Under the pieces are notes generated by a model. That model saw only the letters and a program-made list of their open reading frames with translations, was not told the origin of the DNA and searched no databases. A program made the position numbers and the translations under genes. Shown here in pieces: positions 48,786 to 58,266 of a stretch of DNA of 64,000 nt. Within the stretch, counting starts at the first letter, position 1. Each line of letters opens with the position of its first letter. This stretch comes from Leucobacter insecticola. GTDB taxonomy: Bacteria > Actinomycetota > Actinomycetes > Actinomycetales > Microbacteriaceae. Where the stretch lies: positions 62,001 to 126,000 of the forward strand of contig NZ_CP049934.1 of assembly GCF_011382965.1 (NCBI RefSeq), in the 5' to 3' direction.

Positions 48786-49510
48786 CTACTGCGTGGCCCG
48801 GTCAATCAACTGACCCGTTTCCGGGTCCACAAGCTTTCCAGTTTCGGGATCTATCGCATATCCGGTTTCTGGATCAACGGCAGCATCCTGTTCGGGACTA
48901 GCAGCACCGCCCGTTTGATCTTCGTCGCCTTCGAGGCCGGGACCGGCGTAATTCGCTCCGATTAACACCACCAGACGAACACCATAGTCGACGTAACGAT
49001 CCGTTTGGTACGAAGAGATCCCGCCGAGCTTGGTCGCAAGCGCCTCTGCGGCAGCCTCATCAGCAGGATCCATATAAAACACCGCAGAGAGTTCTACGTC
49101 TGTTTCCGAAGCGCTTCCCGAGTAGACAATCTGCCCCCACTGCCGATCGGTAATAAGCCCGCTGACTGATTCGGCAAGATTCGGAGTCGACGTGCCGTTG
49201 AGTACCACAACCGTGGCGTTCGGATCAATGACCGCATCCGCCTTCGGCTGCGGCTCGGGGCCCGGCGTCGCAGTTCCGACCAACGGCAAGTTCCCACTCC
49301 CACCAAGGCTCTGAACCCCAAAATACCGATCGTGGTGAGGAGCGCAAACCCAAGAAGGCCACCAATGATGTACTGCCACACGTAGCGAGGCCGGGCCGTA
49401 ACCCGATGTGCGCCGACGCGACCACTTCGCGGAATCCGATCAAACCGATCTTCGGGGTATTCCTGACGAGTGCGATGATGCGCCTTGACACTCTCGGTTT
49501 TCTGCGCCAC
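48786..49510 (-). CDS. LytR_C-domain membrane protein, frameshifted in this sequence
   Basis: The corrected 241-residue protein has a basic N-terminus, one helix ([18 protein letters not shown]), a linker, then a LytR_C-like domain ([22 protein letters not shown], with [21 protein letters not shown]). It ends in a tail repeating DPETG ([18 protein letters not shown]). The frame is lost near 49325 in a GGGG run. The GTG at 49510 (spaced six bases from GAGGAG) is preferred over the ATG at 49516. It likely works at the cell wall as a LytR-CpsA-Psr-associated factor. Confidence 0.75.
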
Positions 49511-49842
49511 GCTCATCTCCTCGAAGCTAGGTGTACATCCAACAAGCACGCAACAGAACGCAATGCCTGAGGACTAGCGTACAGTGGCGCCGTTGCGATA
49601 ACTGTGAAGCACCAGGAACGCGCAACAAGGATCACCAGGTCCACACACGAGGTCAACAAGACTTGAATGCTCATCGTTGTACCCAAAACAAGTCGCAGAA
49701 TACCTGACCAAAGAGGTTCTTGACCGGACATAATTCGATCCGAATAGGGTTGAGAACCCAATGCACATCAAGCAACCTTCTATATGGCTCTCAGAGGGCA
49801 AATGGGGCACAAGGAGGTACGAACGGAAAGTCAGGATATACC
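49511..49842. other. Intergenic region
   Basis: About 330 bases between the divergent LytR_C and Rv3235-like genes. No gene, repeat or promoter is convincing. A strong AAGGAGG at 49810 is not followed by a usable start codon at the right distance. Confidence 0.35.
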
Positions 49843-50340
49843 TTGGGACGAACAGCAAGCACTAGCGCCCTACGAGTCGCCCCCGACGAGTGGGATCCAG
49901 CCGCTCTCCCTCGACAGACCAGGATCCGGCAGCATCTGCACGCGGTGCCCACACTCAAGCACACACAGATCCCAACACCGCCAAAGCCCGAAGAACTGCC
50001 CATTCCACCTCCGGACCCCCGGATCGTTCGCATGATCGCCATCTACGGTTATGAAGTCGTTGATGGCTCCCGTTCGGTCACCCAGCTAGCGGCCTGGATC
50101 ACGCGCGAGGTCGCAGACCATCTCACCAGCAGGCGCGCAGCCCGCACCGAGCGCCGCACCCTGTACCGCGACGAACGCCGCACAGTTCCGGTTCCCGGGC
50201 CCGTGCACCTGTCCTTGAGTTCCGCAAAGACCGCAGAGGCGGCTGTCGTGTTGCAAACCGGTGCGCGCTTCACGGCAGTAGCCGTGCGCCTTGAGTATCT
50301 CCGCGAAAAGTGGCGCGCCACCAACTTGACGGTGCTGTAG
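49843..50340 (+). CDS. Rv3235-family (DUF6459) protein
   Basis: The last 110 residues (RIVRMIAIYGYEVVDGSRSV, LAAWITREVADHL, and VHLSLSSAKTAEAAVVLQTG with LEYLREKWRATNLTVL) match the pattern of the small actinobacterial Rv3235 family, which often lies near secA. The N-terminal Pro-rich linker is unstructured. The frame stays open back to 49720. I choose TTG at 49843 because AGGA lies about seven bases upstream; the start is uncertain. Function unknown. Confidence 0.62.
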   Translation: MGRTASTSALRVAPDEWDPAALPRQTRIRQHLHAVPTLKHTQIPTPPKPEELPIPPPDPRIVRMIAIYGYEVVDGSRSVTQLAAWITREVADHLTSRRAARTERRTLYRDERRTVPVPGPVHLSLSSAKTAEAAVVLQTGARFTAVAVRLEYLREKWRATNLTVL

Positions 50341-50359
50341 GTCCCTCTACGGTGCGCGG

Positions 50360-51352
50360 CTATTCTGCGCCCGAAGCGCGCAGCTTTGACACCTCGTAGA
50401 GCGCGACGCCCGCTGCGATACCGGCGTTCAAGGACTCAGTCGCAGACGAGATCGGGATCGAGACGATCGCATCGCAGGTCTCCGTGACCAGTCGCGAAAG
50501 CCCCTTCCCTTCACTGCCGATCACGAGCAGCAGTGGGCGGTCCGCGAGCTCAAGCCCGGGCAGCGACACATCGCCGCCACCGTCGAGCCCAACAATGAAT
50601 ACGCCACGCTTTTTCAGCTCTTTGAGCGTCTGGGTGAGGTTTGAGGCCATCGCGACGGGGATCCGTGCGGCCGCACCAGCCGAGGTCTTCCAAGAGGCGG
50701 AGTTGAGACCGGCAGATCTGCGCTGTGGCACGATCACCCCTTGGCCGCCAAAGGCTGCAACGGAGCGAATGATCGCGCCGAGATTGCGGGGATCGGTAAC
50801 CCCGTCGAGGGCAACGAGCAGCGGCAGTTCGTCGCGATCCAGCGCGTCGTCGAGCACATCCATCGGGTGCGCGTACTCCATTGGTGGCACCTTCAGCACG
50901 ACACCCTGGTGCACTGAATCGCGGTCCGTCATGCGGTCCATTTCTGGACGCATGATCTCAAGCACCGGCACATTACGCTGGGTTGCCAGGCGCAGGATTT
51001 CGCGCATGCGATCATCCATCTCGACGCGCGCGGCCACATACAGCGCCGTCGCGGGGATCTTGGTGCGCAGCGCCTCAACGACGGCGTTGCGTCCGGTTAC
51101 CAGCTCCGAGTCATCGCTCTTCTTGCCTCCGCGCTGGACCCCGCGATCCGCACCGCCCATGTGCCGCTTTTTTGCGGCCTCGTAGCGTTCCTTGGCCGCC
51201 TTCGCCTTGCCAGCAGGGTGGTAGGGTCGATCCTCAGCTTTGGGCGTAGCCTTGCGCCCCTCGAGGGCCTGGCGCCCCTGACCGCCAGATCCGACGCCCT
51301 TGCCCAGGCCTTTCTTGCGCACGGCGCCCGTGCGGTTACTTTTATTGCTCAT
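50360..51352 (-). CDS. rlmB: 23S rRNA 2'-O-methyltransferase, TrmH/RlmB family
   Basis: The 330-residue SPOUT methyltransferase has a basic, disordered N-terminal tail of about 85 residues, an L30e-like substrate domain, and the SPOUT motifs [31 protein letters not shown] and [15 protein letters not shown]. It probably methylates G2251-equivalent in 23S rRNA. Its ATG overlaps the stop of cysS (ATGA), as is common in this phylum. Confidence 0.92.
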   Translation of the reverse strand: MSNKSNRTGAVRKKGLGKGVGSGGQGRQALEGRKATPKAEDRPYHPAGKAKAAKERYEAAKKRHMGGADRGVQRGGKKSDDSELVTGRNAVVEALRTKIPATALYVAARVEMDDRMREILRLATQRNVPVLEIMRPEMDRMTDRDSVHQGVVLKVPPMEYAHPMDVLDDALDRDELPLLVALDGVTDPRNLGAIIRSVAAFGGQGVIVPQRRSAGLNSASWKTSAGAAARIPVAMASNLTQTLKELKKRGVFIVGLDGGGDVSLPGLELADRPLLLVIGSEGKGLSRLVTETCDAIVSIPISSATESLNAGIAAGVALYEVSKLRASGAE

Positions 51353-52815
51353 GTCAGGCTCCAGCGGGTTCCAGTCGGATTGTCTTCCAGGGTGATCCCT
51401 GCAGCCAGGAGGCGGTCACGAATCATGTCGCTCGTGGCGAAGTCTTTGTTTATGCGGGCTTCGGCTCGCTGCTCGATCAACGCGGCAACAAGAGTGTCAA
51501 GAGCCGCAGATTCTGCCGATCCACTCTGTTGAGCGTCACGCCAGTTCTCCGCACGGGGATCGATTCCCAGCACGTCGAGCATGGCAGCAACCTCGCCCGC
51601 GCGGGCGAGTGCGATATCCACATCACCCGCGTCAATAGCCGTGTTGCCTGCACGCACGGCACCGTGAAGGGCCGCGAGCGCCTGCGGCACGCCGAAATCG
51701 TCAAGCATAGCCGCGACGAACTCGTCTGGCAATGCGGCGCTCGTGGCCTCGCCCTCGAACGGCCCCAAATTTTGCACGGCATCGGGGCGAGATTCCTTGG
51801 CGAACTGCTGCACACGGTCAAGGAAGCTTTCTATGCGCCCAAAGGCCGCGGCGGCCTCGCCCAACGAATCTGGCGTGAACTCGAGCACCGAGCGATAGTG
51901 CGCGGATCCGAGGAAGTAGCGCAACACCACCGGGCGATGAGCCGCCAGCAAATCGGCTGCGAACAGCGAGTTGCCGAGCGACTTCGACATCTTCTGGCCA
52001 CCGGTGTTCACGAGGCCGTTGTGGATCCAGTACCGAGCAAAGGGATGACCGGCAGCCTGCGACTGCGCCATCTCATTCTCGTGATGGGGGAAGCGCAGAT
52101 CGAGCCCGCCACCGTGAATGTCGAACTCTTCGCCGAGGTAGCGGGTTGCCATCGCAGAGCACTCGATATGCCAGCCCGGGCGTCCGTCGCCCCACGGTGA
52201 CGGCCACGAAGCGGTCGCTGGCTCGCCCTCGCGGTGCGCCTTCCAGAGCGCAAAGTCGCGGGGATCCCGCTTGCCAACGGGCTCGGAATCTGTGGCGTCT
52301 TCCATCTGATCACGCTGCTGGCGCGTCAGCGATCCGTACTCGGACCAGCTCCCGGTATCAAAGTACACGCTCGCCGATCCATCGGAGGCCCGATAGGCGT
52401 GGCCGCGCTCAATCAACAGCTCGATCAACGCCACCATCTCGCGAATGTTCGCGGTGGCGCGCGGCTCATACGTCGGCGCCAACACGCCGATCGCATCGTA
52501 GGCTGCGGTGAAATCTCGCTCCACACGATAGGCGAGCGCCCACCATTGCTCTGTGCCGCCGGCTTCCTGCGCGAGGCGAGCGTTGTCGAGGATCTTGTCA
52601 TCGATGTCGGTGACGTTGCGGATCAGGGTGACCCGGTGCCCGCTCGCGACGAGCCAGCGGCGCATCTGGTCGTACACCAGCGCGCTCCGCAAATGCCCGA
52701 TGTGGGGAGCTGACTGCACCGTCGGTCCGCAGACATACAGGCCGACCTCACCAGCAACGCGGGGAGCGAACTCGACGATCTCCTGTGCGCGGGAATCGTA
52801 GATCAGTTGTTTCAC
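51349..52815 (-). CDS. cysS: Cysteinyl-tRNA synthetase
   Basis: The class I enzyme of about 488 residues has [20 protein letters not shown] (HIGH motif) and [11 protein letters not shown] (KMSKS). The zinc ligands are the N-terminal CGP and the later [13 protein letters not shown] motifs. The C-terminal anticodon-binding DALR part is complete. The GTG at 52815 is better spaced from AGG than that at 52821. Cotranscribed with rlmB. Confidence 0.95.
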   Translation of the reverse strand: MKQLIYDSRAQEIVEFAPRVAGEVGLYVCGPTVQSAPHIGHLRSALVYDQMRRWLVASGHRVTLIRNVTDIDDKILDNARLAQEAGGTEQWWALAYRVERDFTAAYDAIGVLAPTYEPRATANIREMVALIELLIERGHAYRASDGSASVYFDTGSWSEYGSLTRQQRDQMEDATDSEPVGKRDPRDFALWKAHREGEPATASWPSPWGDGRPGWHIECSAMATRYLGEEFDIHGGGLDLRFPHHENEMAQSQAAGHPFARYWIHNGLVNTGGQKMSKSLGNSLFAADLLAAHRPVVLRYFLGSAHYRSVLEFTPDSLGEAAAAFGRIESFLDRVQQFAKESRPDAVQNLGPFEGEATSAALPDEFVAAMLDDFGVPQALAALHGAVRAGNTAIDAGDVDIALARAGEVAAMLDVLGIDPRAENWRDAQQSGSAESAALDTLVAALIEQRAEARINKDFATSDMIRDRLLAAGITLEDNPTGTRWSLT

Positions 52816-52857
52816 GCTCACAGCCTACCGTGCGGCCCTGCGGGGTGAGCCATGCGA

Positions 52858-53499
52858 CTAGTCGAGCGAACCACTCAGAAAGAACTGCATCTGCTTCGCG
52901 ACGCTCACCGCGTGATCGCCGAATCGCTCGTGGTAGCGGCTCGCGAGCGTAGCGTCGACCACCCCCGTCGGGTTGTCGGCGAGCTTGTCACTCAGCACCT
53001 TCTCGAACACCTTCGCGTGAAGTTCGTCGAGGTCATCATCGAGATTCCGCACCTCATCGATCACCGCGGGCTCCTGCGTACGCAGCAACTCCACGATCTT
53101 GCCGGCCATCTCCACATCGAGCGCACCCATGCGAGCAAACGTTTTCTTCAGACCCTTCGGGATCGCGCTCTCCGGGTAACGGTAGCGGGCAAGCTGCGCG
53201 ATGTGCTGGGCAAGGTCGGCCATACGCTCAAGCGAGCTACTCATGCGCAACGCACCCACCACGAGACGCAGGTCGGAGGCCACCGGCTGCTGCCGGGCGA
53301 GGATGTCGATCGCGAGCTGATCCAACGACGCGGCCATCTCCTCAACCTCGTCGACACCGTCGATGACTTTCTCTGCGAGTGCGACGTCCGAATTGCCAAA
53401 GGCTTTGCTCGCATCGGTAATCGATGCTTCGACCAGGCTTGCAACCTCGACCAGGCGATCCTGCACTTCGCGCAGCGACTGCTGAAAAACCTCACGCAT
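52858..53499 (-). CDS. phoU: PhoU phosphate signalling protein
   Basis: The 213-residue protein is an all-helical two-repeat PhoU. The sequence repeats the pattern MREVFQQSLREVQDRLVEVASLVEASI and FARMGALDVEMAGKIVELLRTQEP, with metal-binding acidic residues EEMA and DLDELH. It links phosphate transport (Pst) to the SenX3-RegX3 system. Its start at 53499 follows AAAGGAAAA. Divergent from senX3, with a PHO-box-like site between. Confidence 0.93.
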   Translation of the reverse strand: MREVFQQSLREVQDRLVEVASLVEASITDASKAFGNSDVALAEKVIDGVDEVEEMAASLDQLAIDILARQQPVASDLRLVVGALRMSSSLERMADLAQHIAQLARYRYPESAIPKGLKKTFARMGALDVEMAGKIVELLRTQEPAVIDEVRNLDDDLDELHAKVFEKVLSDKLADNPTGVVDATLASRYHERFGDHAVSVAKQMQFFLSGSLD

Positions 53500-53594
53500 G
53501 CGTTTTCCTTTCGTTTCGCGCTCACGCGCACATTCTGCGCCCATGCGCACTGTTTCAAGTGTGAACGTATCCGGTAAACCGCACCACACCGAGA

Positions 53595-53612
53595 GGTGAA
53601 CAACAGCTGAAC
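53595..53612 (-). promoter_or_regulatory. PHO-box-like direct repeat
   Basis: On the minus strand GTTCAGC-TGTT-GTTCACC forms two 7-bp direct repeats with 11-bp period, the layout of PhoP/RegX3 sites in actinobacteria. It lies about 100 bp upstream of phoU and 40 bp before senX3. Confidence 0.6.
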
Positions 53613-53651
53613 TCTGCCCGTTCACTCGGGCTCGGCACATACGATGATTAC

Positions 53652-54827
53652 ATGGATCCGACTCTGATCGTGCTCGCCTCCGTGGCGCTTGGCGCAGCAA
53701 TTGGGGGAGGTACCACCCTAGCGATCGTCAGCGGCAGGGCCGCAGGGAGACGACGCGCAGCCGAAATGCGCCCCGAACTCCCGGAGATCGCAACGTCGAT
53801 CCTGAACGAAATCGAGATCTTTGCTTTGATTCTCGATGCTTCCCTGTCCGTGGTCTATGCGAATCCGACCGCCCGGCGCGAACAGCACGTGAGCGCGGAA
53901 CAGCTTCGCGAGCCCGACTTTCTGGGGCGCGTCAGGCGCGTAATGTCAACGGGCGTCTCCGAACTGCACGTTCCGGATCCAGAAAACTCACTCGACACCG
54001 TGCGGATACACTTTGTTCGCCTGCAGCGCCGCTTCGTGGTCGTACTTGCCGAGGACCTCGGGGAGGAGCAGCGCGTGAATGCAATGCGGAGGGACTTCAT
54101 CGCGAACGTCAGCCACGAGTTGAAGACCCCGATCGCGGCAATTGGGTTGCTTTCCGAGGCCGTGCAACAGGCGGCCGACGAGCCGGAGGTGGTACGGGGC
54201 TTTGCGAAGAGCCTCGTGAAAGAATCGCGTCGCCTCGGGGAGCTCTCCCGCGACGTGATCCAGCTCTCAGAAGCGCAATCGACGTTGCGGCCCGAGGACC
54301 GCGAGGAGGTATCGCTGCGGGATCTCGTGCGGGGCGAGGTCGAATCCCACCGCGAGTTCGCCGCGCAGCACGGCGTCGAACTGGTGGTGACCGATGACGC
54401 GAAACTGGATCGCGAAGCAGTGATCCTGGGTCGGCCCACCTCCCTCGGCTCGGCAATCGCGAACCTGCTGAGTAACGCGATTCGCCACTCACCTGAGGGC
54501 GGCAGGGTCGGGATCGGTATGAGTATTGAGCGCGGTGCGTTTCTCGTCACCGTCACCGATCAGGGCGAGGGCGTGGCACCCGAGCACCTGCAGCGCATCT
54601 TCGAACGCTTCTACCGCGTCGACGGCGCCCGAACCCGCGGCGAGGGTGGCACCGGTCTCGGTTTGAGTATCGCCCGACACACCATGCGCGCGCACGGCGG
54701 AGACGTTGACGTGTGGTCGCAGCCGGGCGTCGGCTCAAGTTTTACCCTGTCCTTCCCGCTTCCCGAGGATAAAGGCAAGAGCAAGAGCAAGTCATCCAAG
54801 CGCACCAAGAAGGGACCCCAGCAGTGA
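53652..54827 (+). CDS. senX3: Phosphate-sensing histidine kinase SenX3
   Basis: The 391-residue kinase has an N-terminal membrane helix (about 4-27), a PAS-like domain (about 55-135), HisKA with His155 in NVSHELKTPIAAIGL, then HATPase_c with GGTGLGLSIARHTMRAHGG. The C-terminal tail is basic (repeated KSKSK). The layout with a single N-terminal anchor is that of SenX3. Together with RegX3 it controls phosphate starvation genes. TGA overlaps the GTG start of regX3. Confidence 0.92.
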   Translation: MDPTLIVLASVALGAAIGGGTTLAIVSGRAAGRRRAAEMRPELPEIATSILNEIEIFALILDASLSVVYANPTARREQHVSAEQLREPDFLGRVRRVMSTGVSELHVPDPENSLDTVRIHFVRLQRRFVVVLAEDLGEEQRVNAMRRDFIANVSHELKTPIAAIGLLSEAVQQAADEPEVVRGFAKSLVKESRRLGELSRDVIQLSEAQSTLRPEDREEVSLRDLVRGEVESHREFAAQHGVELVVTDDAKLDREAVILGRPTSLGSAIANLLSNAIRHSPEGGRVGIGMSIERGAFLVTVTDQGEGVAPEHLQRIFERFYRVDGARTRGEGGTGLGLSIARHTMRAHGGDVDVWSQPGVGSSFTLSFPLPEDKGKSKSKSSKRTKKGPQQ

Positions 54828-55525
54828 CTCAGCACATTCTGCTCGTTGAAGACGAAGACTCGATCTCGCAACCGCTCGCTTTTTTGCTGGAACGGGAAGG
54901 GTATCGGGTGGAGATCGCCAGTGACGGAGCAGAGGCCGTGAGCACATTTGCGGCACGTCCGAGCGACCTGGTGCTGCTCGATCTTATGCTGCCGAGCCTC
55001 CCGGGCACCGAGGTCTGTCGCGCCATTCGGCAGACTTCACAGGTGCCAATCATCATGCTGACCGCGAAGGATAGCGAGATCGACATCGTGGTGGGGCTTG
55101 AGCTCGGAGCTGACGACTACATCACCAAACCCTATTCCACTCGTGAGCTGCTCGCCCGGGTACGCTCAGCCCTGCGCCGTGGTGTGCCCGCGGCGACTGA
55201 GGCTCCGACTTCGGATGGGCCTGATGCGCTAGTGATCGACATGCTCGGGGTGCGTCTCGATGCTGAACGACACACGGTAACGGTTCGCGGCAAGGAGATC
55301 TCAATGCCGCTGCGCGAGTTTGAGCTGCTAGAAATGCTGATGCGTCACGCGGGCCGAGTGCTGACGCGTGGCCAGCTCATTGATCGAGTTTGGGGCACAA
55401 ACTACTACGGTGACACCAAGACGCTCGACGTGCACGTAAAGCGGATTCGCGCAAGGATCGAGGAAGAACCCTCGAAGCCGAAGCTTATCTCAACCGTGCG
55501 CGGCGTGGGATACCGCTTCGGTTGA
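54824..55525 (+). CDS. regX3: Phosphate response regulator RegX3
   Basis: The 233-residue OmpR/PhoB-type regulator has receiver Asp53 (LVLLDLMLP), then a winged-helix domain ending DTKTLDVHVKRIRARIEE and STVRGVGYRFG. GTG start overlaps the stop of senX3. It probably binds the PHO-box-like site upstream of phoU. The convergent LpqE-like gene follows. Confidence 0.93.
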   Translation: MTQHILLVEDEDSISQPLAFLLEREGYRVEIASDGAEAVSTFAARPSDLVLLDLMLPSLPGTEVCRAIRQTSQVPIIMLTAKDSEIDIVVGLELGADDYITKPYSTRELLARVRSALRRGVPAATEAPTSDGPDALVIDMLGVRLDAERHTVTVRGKEISMPLREFELLEMLMRHAGRVLTRGQLIDRVWGTNYYGDTKTLDVHVKRIRARIEEEPSKPKLISTVRGVGYRFG

Positions 55526-55536
55526 CCCGCGCATAC

Positions 55537-55572
55537 GCGTGAAGGGCCCCGCTCTGCGGTGGCCCTTCACGC
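55537..55572. terminator. Hairpin between the convergent regX3 and LpqE-like genes
   Basis: GCGTGAAGGGCC and GGCCCTTCACGC form a 12-bp stem around a 12-nt loop, 12 bp after the regX3 stop. No clear U-tract on either strand, so its strength is uncertain. Confidence 0.65.
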
Positions 55573-55581
55573 GAACGAGGC

Positions 55582-56160
55582 TTAACCGACCGGTTGGTCG
55601 TCATTCACCTTAGGCTCAGCCGACTCGGCATCCTCATCGGCAACCTTCTTCGCCTCCGCACTCGCCTTCTCGGCGAAGTCAGCGGGCAACACATACGCAC
55701 GGTACTCCTCGTGTTCTCCATCAAGGACCGGCACAAAGCGCTGCTTCTCTTCAGAGCCCGAGGTGCGCAGGTAGGCGTCAACGGTGGCACCCGGCTCCAG
55801 CTTAGGGATTGTTACCAGAACGGGAACCTCAGGACCATCCGGGTTTCCGAACCGAGTACTACCGGTCGGCACCACGAACTCTGCGCGGGCCTGCTGCGTC
55901 CCCTCACCAGTGAAGGTGATGATGAGTTCCTGGTCCTGACTCGTGAGGTTAACCGTACTGAATACGACGTTGAAGTTTTTGCCGCTCTCATCGGCGATCA
56001 ACATGAGGTTGCGCACGCTCACACCCTCAACGTCAACGTTGATACCGTCACTCGGCGCGTATGGCACCGTCGTTCCCTGCGGAGCAATGAGGCTACAGCC
56101 GGTTGCCCCGAGTGCAATGGTCGCCGCAATTGCGATGGACGAGGCGATCCGAATCTTCAA
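55582..56160 (-). CDS. LpqE-like lipoprotein
   Basis: The 192-residue protein has a lipoprotein signal (KIRIASSIAIAATIALGATGCS) with the modified cysteine in ATGC, then a beta-rich domain (VRNLMLIADESGKNFNVVFSTVNLTSQ...PVLVTIPKLEPGATVDAYL) and an acidic C-terminal tail. The placement beside carD is that of Mycobacterium LpqE. The start is TTG at 56160 with GGAGG upstream, because the earlier ATG would put charged residues before the signal. It is divergent from carD. Confidence 0.77.
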   Translation of the reverse strand: MKIRIASSIAIAATIALGATGCSLIAPQGTTVPYAPSDGINVDVEGVSVRNLMLIADESGKNFNVVFSTVNLTSQDQELIITFTGEGTQQARAEFVVPTGSTRFGNPDGPEVPVLVTIPKLEPGATVDAYLRTSGSEEKQRFVPVLDGEHEEYRAYVLPADFAEKASAEAKKVADEDAESAEPKVNDDQPVG

Positions 56161-56204
56161 GGTGATCCTCCGAGCCGTGGTTGAGCATGGTGTGCGTCGC
56201 AAAA

Positions 56205-56239
56205 GCGTTCACAGTTATCTTTATCTTATCTGTGAACGC
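56205..56239. promoter_or_regulatory. Inverted repeat between LpqE-like gene and carD
   Basis: GCGTTCACAG and CTGTGAACGC form a perfect 10-bp inverted repeat around the AT-rich 15-nt spacer TTATCTTTATCTTAT. It resembles an operator in the divergent promoter region. Confidence 0.5.
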
Positions 56240-56253
56240 CAATGAGTTGCAGC

Positions 56254-56267
56254 TTAGGCTAGCCTAA
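56254..56267. promoter_or_regulatory. Iron-box-like palindrome
   Basis: TTAGGCTAGCCTAA is a perfect 14-bp palindrome and matches 13 of 14 bases of the second half of the DtxR/IdeR box, but not the first five bases. It lies about 20 bp upstream of a TATTCT (-10-like, 56287) of carD. Confidence 0.4.
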
Positions 56268-56321
56268 CTGAATCCAGGCAGCTGTGGTATTCTAGTGGCT
56301 GGACTGTAAAGGAGCCACTCG

Positions 56322-56810
56322 ATGCAATTTGAGGTCGGAGAGACTGTTGTCTACCCCCACCACGGTGCAGCCAAGATCATCGAAGTGAAGAAGCGCAAAC
56401 TCGGCGGTGAAGAGAAACTCTTCCTGAAGCTGCAGGTGAATCAGGGCGATCTCACCATTGAGGTACCCGCGGAAAACTGCGATCTTGTTGGCGTGCGTGA
56501 CGTCATTGACCAGGAAGGTCTCGAACAGGTGTTTGAGGTGCTGCGTGCGCCTTTCACCGAGGAGCCGACGAACTGGTCACGTCGTTATAAGGCAAATCTT
56601 GAGAAGCTCGCCTCGGGCGATGTCATCAAGGTTTCTGAGGTTGTGCGCGATCTGTGGCGCCGCGATCAGGAGGTGCGTTCACTGTCAGCTGGAGAGAAGC
56701 GCATGCTCGCAAAGGCGCGCCAGATTCTCGTCTCTGAGCTCGCGCTTGCAGAGAAGACGGATGAGGAACAGGCTGGCGCCGTGCTCGACAAGGTGCTCGC
56801 TACGCCGTAG
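56322..56810 (+). CDS. carD: CarD transcription factor
   Basis: The 162-residue RNA polymerase-binding protein has an N-terminal Tudor-like RID ([23 protein letters not shown]) and a helical DNA-binding domain ([32 protein letters not shown], then [12 protein letters not shown]). It stabilises open promoter complexes at rRNA and other promoters in actinobacteria. AAAGGAG precedes ATG at 56322. Followed by a strong hairpin. Confidence 0.96.
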   Translation: MQFEVGETVVYPHHGAAKIIEVKKRKLGGEEKLFLKLQVNQGDLTIEVPAENCDLVGVRDVIDQEGLEQVFEVLRAPFTEEPTNWSRRYKANLEKLASGDVIKVSEVVRDLWRRDQEVRSLSAGEKRMLAKARQILVSELALAEKTDEEQAGAVLDKVLATP

Positions 56811-56828
56811 CACCTACATATTCAGCAA

Positions 56829-56865
56829 CGACTAGCGCCCCGCACATTATGCGGGGCGCTAGTCG
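56829..56865. terminator. Bidirectional terminator after carD
   Basis: A perfect 16-bp stem (CGACTAGCGCCCCGCA and TGCGGGGCGCTAGTCG) with loop CATTA lies between carD and the convergent coiled-coil gene, followed by TTTTG on the plus strand. Confidence 0.85.
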
Positions 56866-56874
56866 TTTTGCCGC

Positions 56875-57252
56875 TCACTCGTCAAGGGGGAAGACTCGGG
56901 TGATGACCGTCTGGACGTCGCGGTCGATCCCATCCAGACGAGTCTCGATTCCGTCAACGCGAGCCTCAAGCCGACCGAAGCGCTCGTCGACTCGCTCAAA
57001 GCGTTGGTCCACCTGTTCGAAACGCCGATCAACTTGTTCGAAGCGCTGGTCCACTTGTTCGAAACGCCGATCAACTTGCTCGAAGCGCTGGTCCACTTTC
57101 TCAAACCGGATCACCATTTCCGTTTTGAGCCCGTCGACGCGATCGATCACTCGTTCAAACTTCGCGGACATCGTCTGCGTAAAGGCGGTGATGAGGACCG
57201 CCATTGAAGCGGCAAAGACACCGATGACGGTCCATACCTGCGGCTCATTCAT
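56875..57252 (-). CDS. Membrane-anchored coiled-coil protein with heptad tandem repeat
   Basis: The 125-residue protein has an N-terminal helix (VIGVFAASMAVLITAFTQTM) and then a pure coiled coil built of seven-residue units (repeats of FEQVDRR and FEQVDQR). Start at 57252 (MNEPQVW) gives about ten bases from GGAGG; the ATG at 57261 is closer. The repeat number in DNA may vary between strains. The type is similar to phage/cell-surface tether proteins, function unknown. Confidence 0.6.
   Translation of the reverse strand: MNEPQVWTVIGVFAASMAVLITAFTQTMSAKFERVIDRVDGLKTEMVIRFEKVDQRFEQVDRRFEQVDQRFEQVDRRFEQVDQRFERVDERFGRLEARVDGIETRLDGIDRDVQTVITRVFPLDE
56980..57115. repeat. 21/42-bp tandem repeat in coding DNA
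   Basis: Alternating 21-bp units (TCGAAACGCCGATCAACTTG and TTCGAAGCGCTGGTCCACTT) give a near-perfect 42-bp period. They encode the heptads of the coiled-coil gene. Confidence 0.8.
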
Positions 57253-57486
57253 TGTGATCATGCCTCCATTTTGACTGGTTTCAATAGAGAATGCCAGGGC
57301 TCTGGCGGACGTTGTGGCCGAAAATGCAATCTGTGGATAAGTCGCTGGATCCTGGAAAAATCTGGCCTCTGTGGACGAAGCATGAATCGCGATCTGGGCC
57401 CCCAAGGAGCACCCGCCGATCCCCACTCCAACTTGCGGGACGCCCCGGCTGGGCCTCAGCACCGAGCAGCGTGGGAGACTAGTCTC

Positions 57487-58266
57487 ATGACTGCTTCCGC
57501 GCTCAACAACGAAGAAGCGCCCGGCGGCGCCACACCGCACACCCTCCCAACGCTCGGGATTGTGCTCGTCGCAGCCGGCCGAGGTGAACGGCTCGGCGCG
57601 TCAGCCCCCAAGGCCTTCATTGATCTGCGCGGACGCAAGCTGATCGAGTTTGGGATCGCGGTCGCCACCTCACTTCCGCACACTGGCCACCTGGCGGTGG
57701 TCGTGCCCGAGGATCGCGCAGCCCAGGCACTCGAGATCGTCAATCGAGTGGTTCCCGCGGACTCCCCCTGGACGGTCACGGTGGTGCCGGGAGGTCGTGA
57801 GCGGCACGAGTCAGTGCGTTTCGGCCTCGACGCGCTCCCGGACTCGATTGATACCGTGCTGGTTCACGATGCCGCGAGGCCGTTTGCCAGCGCCGAACTG
57901 TTCGAGCGAGTGATCGGTGAGGTACGCCGCACCGGCGACTCCGTCATTCCCGCACTGCGGGTGGCCGATACGTTGAAGCGCATCGACGACGAGGGCATCG
58001 TGCACGAGACGGTCGATCGCACACCGCTCGTTGCCGTACAGACCCCACAAGGGTTTCCCCGTGAAACGCTCGCAGCCGCGCACGCGACCGCGCAACTCCA
58101 CGCTGACATTCCCACTGATGACGCGGAGCTTGTGCAGCGTGCGGGTGGACGAGTCCGAACCGTGCCCGGTGAAATCAATGCCCACAAGCTCACTACCCCA
58201 GAAGACCTCCGCCTGCTCGAGTTTTTTCTCACCGCACACGCGCTCGGCCTGAAGGAGAACGCATGA
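57487..58266 (+). CDS. ispD: 2-C-methyl-D-erythritol 4-phosphate cytidylyltransferase
   Basis: The 259-residue enzyme makes CDP-ME in the MEP isoprenoid pathway. It carries VLVAAGRGERLGASAPKAFIDLRG, the VHDAARPF segment and TDDAELVQ. The first 20 residues are an extra Ala/Gly-rich leader. ATG at 57487 follows GGGAG. An inverted 12-mer GAGACTAGTCTC overlaps this ribosome site. ATGA overlap with ispF. Confidence 0.95.
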   Translation: MTASALNNEEAPGGATPHTLPTLGIVLVAAGRGERLGASAPKAFIDLRGRKLIEFGIAVATSLPHTGHLAVVVPEDRAAQALEIVNRVVPADSPWTVTVVPGGRERHESVRFGLDALPDSIDTVLVHDAARPFASAELFERVIGEVRRTGDSVIPALRVADTLKRIDDEGIVHETVDRTPLVAVQTPQGFPRETLAAAHATAQLHADIPTDDAELVQRAGGRVRTVPGEINAHKLTTPEDLRLLEFFLTAHALGLKENA

